From the NCBI RefSeq assembly GCF_002257705.1, contig NZ_LSLK01000087.1:1-51857 (forward strand): DNA of 51,857 nt, in the 5' to 3' direction. The notes below the pieces were generated by a model that did not search any database, was not told the DNA's origin, and saw nothing but the letters and a program-made list of their open reading frames with translations. Below, one piece after another: positions 50,582-51,857 of the stretch. Origin of the DNA: Sporomusa silvacetica DSM 10669. GTDB taxonomy: Bacteria > Bacillota > Negativicutes > Sporomusales > Sporomusaceae. A program made the position numbers and the translations under genes. How positions within the stretch are numbered: the stretch's first letter is position 1; every line of letters begins with the position of its first letter.

Positions 50582-50628
50582 ATACAAATGAAAGATATAA
50601 GACATTTCATAGATAAGGAGGAACCCTC

Positions 50629-51123
50629 ATGAGTAGTAAGTTTGTTGATGTTACGGGTATTACACCGACATCACAGTTTCCAAAGTGTCCTCCCCGACAT
50701 CCCTTCACCGAATTCTGCGAAACTGATAAATTATGTATACCACACCCCAATCCTAACATCCGCGATGTGTTGGAAGTGTGTGTAAACGTAGTCATTTGCT
50801 CAGCTAAAATTATTTGTACCCCTGTTGGGAACAAGGTTGTTGTCGAAGGCACAAAACAGATCAAGGTTACTTTTGCCGCTGATGACCCCTGCCAGTCAGT
50901 CCATTGTGCCCATTTTGAAATTCCCTTTTGCAGTTTAATATTATTAGGCCCTATCAAGGATGAAGTAGTCCAAGTATGCTCGGCAATAGAAGATATCTCT
51001 GTCCGCTGCTTAGATTGCAGATGCCTGATAGTAAACACAGTCATATTTATCTGCCCGGTATTTGAAGAAACATACAATTATTGTTCCCACCCACATGATG
51101 ACAATGCCAATTACCGCTTCTAG
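50629..51123 (+). CDS. SPOCS (DUF3794) domain protein, putative spore coat component
   Basis: A 164-aa protein with one DUF3794/SPOCS domain (about 43-140): ICTPVGNKVVVEGTKQIKVT, then HCAHFEIPFCSLILLG, the strand pattern of the domain first known from SipL and coat-associated proteins. Many Cys (about 14) and a C-terminal CSHPHDD. There is no LysM domain, so it is not SipL itself. An ATG follows AAGGAGGA. First of two SPOCS genes, behind a sigma-K-like promoter. Confidence 0.82.
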   Translation: MSSKFVDVTGITPTSQFPKCPPRHPFTEFCETDKLCIPHPNPNIRDVLEVCVNVVICSAKIICTPVGNKVVVEGTKQIKVTFAADDPCQSVHCAHFEIPFCSLILLGPIKDEVVQVCSAIEDISVRCLDCRCLIVNTVIFICPVFEETYNYCSHPHDDNANYRF

Positions 51124-51230
51124 TTTGCAACAGTACTTAGTAGGTAGCTGCCACAAGAACTCTAGCCCTTACCGTAGAGGATTAAATAACCTACCTGCTT
51201 TATCACATGAAGATAGGAGGAGATCTGAAT

Positions 51231-51857
51231 ATGGGATGTACTCAAATTTCCGTAAACGGTATGCTCACCGTACCCAAACATAAGCCTGATATCCAATCCA
51301 TACTTCGCATTTCTACAACTACAAAAATTGATAAAACTATAACTATACGGAAAAAGATTTTTTTTACTGGACATGTATGTATCCGTATAGAATATGTTGC
51401 ATGTTCGTCTGACCACTCACAACCTATACACTTCCTGCAAGCTGAGATACCGTTCAACGGTTTGCTGCTTCACCGGTTTGCTCGTGAACGCTTCAATACT
51501 TGCCTGCAAACTAGAATTAGAGTTTCCGAAACTGAAGTTGTTAGTCCAAGGATGATTAACACAATAGTACTATTAAAACTGTGTAAACTTAAGTTTTCTC
51601 GTATCCCTAAACACTCGCATCAAAAGTGCTCTAAACCAAGTCATGGAAGTCACTGCAAACATACCGATCCACATTGTGCACCTATCAAAAAGCCACATCA
51701 TAACTGCGACTGCAAACCTCATCACAATGACGACTGCAAACCTCATCACAATGACGACTGCAAACCTCATCACAATGACGACTGCAAACCTCATCACAAT
51801 GACGACTGCAAACCTCATCACAATGACGACTGCAAACCTCATCACAATGACGACTGC
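51231..51857 (+). CDS. SPOCS-domain protein with Cys/His octapeptide repeats (3' end beyond window)
   Basis: An ATG behind AGGAGGAG starts a frame that stays open for 209 codons to the window edge. The N-terminal part (about 5-125: TQISVNGMLTVPKHKPDIQS, KKIFFTGHVCIRIEYVA, FLQAEIPFNGLLL) is a SPOCS/DUF3794 domain. A His/Cys/Lys linker follows. From residue 159 the 8-residue unit DDCKPHHN repeats without variation apart from the first unit, which reads CDCKPHHN. Each unit offers one Cys, two His and acidic residues, suggesting metal binding or cross-linking; that is inference. Probably co-transcribed with the SPOCS gene 108 bp upstream. Confidence 0.8.
   Translation, partial: MGCTQISVNGMLTVPKHKPDIQSILRISTTTKIDKTITIRKKIFFTGHVCIRIEYVACSSDHSQPIHFLQAEIPFNGLLLHRFARERFNTCLQTRIRVSETEVVSPRMINTIVLLKLCKLKFSRIPKHSHQKCSKPSHGSHCKHTDPHCAPIKKPHHNCDCKPHHNDDCKPHHNDDCKPHHNDDCKPHHNDDCKPHHNDDCKPHHNDDC
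51705..51857 (+). repeat. 24-bp in-frame tandem repeat array
   Basis: Units of GACGACTGCAAACCTCATCA plus CAAT: six full units (51705-51848; the first starts TGC instead of GAC) and a partial seventh cut by the window end. Units are identical at DNA level, indicating recent expansion or slippage. There are no spacers, so it is not a CRISPR array. Confidence 0.95.

Noticed and set aside
51573..51845. Minus-strand 90-aa frame with repeated MRFAVVIV units
   Set aside because: It is the reverse complement of the in-frame 24-bp repeats of the plus-strand SPOCS gene, which has a ribosome site and a recognisable domain.
51705..51857. CRISPR array
   Set aside because: The 24-bp units are contiguous, in frame and without spacers; they encode protein repeats.

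Overview
The window looks like chromosomal DNA of an anaerobic endospore-forming Bacillota with moderate GC. A Negativicutes/Sporomusaceae-type organism (Sporomusa or Pelosinus relatives) fits best. Reasons: strong AGGAGG-type ribosome sites with frequent TTG/GTG starts, SPOCS (DUF3794) spore proteins, sigma-K-like promoters, a complex-iron-sulfur formate dehydrogenase and an ECF cobalt/nickel importer. The genus is inference; no rRNA or marker gene is present.

Region 1 (1-23.5 kb) is ordinary core metabolism and transport, mostly on the minus strand. It holds nadABC (de novo NAD synthesis) behind a palindrome-overlapped promoter; an LCP cell-wall ligase; metNIQ plus a DUF169 gene; a GH18 lipoprotein; a SsuABC-type importer with an aminotransferase; an EamA transporter divergent from a LysR regulator; an apbE-nudix-histidine kinase-response regulator operon whose two-component pair resembles GlnK/GlnL; and cbiMQO on the plus strand.

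Region 2 (23.5-28.2 kb) holds fdhA with a probable molybdenum/tungsten cofactor riboswitch. It is flanked by two paralogous 38-40 aa Gly/Ile/Cys microproteins too short for normal gene calling, and by a GC-rich structured region.

Region 3 (28.2-49 kb) is a surface-glycan island: GDP-mannose to GDP-fucose synthesis (gmd, fcl), an alpha-1,2-fucosyltransferase, several GT2/GT4 enzymes (one with four glycosyltransferase domains), a STELLO-like protein and methyltransferases. It is littered with gene remnants (DUF268, GT11, NanM-like and CmcI-like). One remnant is split by a 128-bp IS200/IS605-like palindromic insertion.

Region 4 (49.2 kb to the end) holds spore-surface candidates: two tandem Cys-rich paralogues of unknown family and two SPOCS-domain proteins. 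The last ends in a Cys/His 8-residue repeat array that runs off the window.

Unifying observation: sigma-K-like promoters (AC, 16-17 bp, CATANNNT) precede one microprotein, the 578-aa/STELLO-like pair, two glycosyltransferase units, the first Cys-rich gene and the first SPOCS gene. I infer that regions 2-4 carry a mother-cell programme that builds and fucosylates the outer spore surface. A second recurring signal is a ~35-bp hairpin repeat lying just behind intrinsic terminators at four loci.
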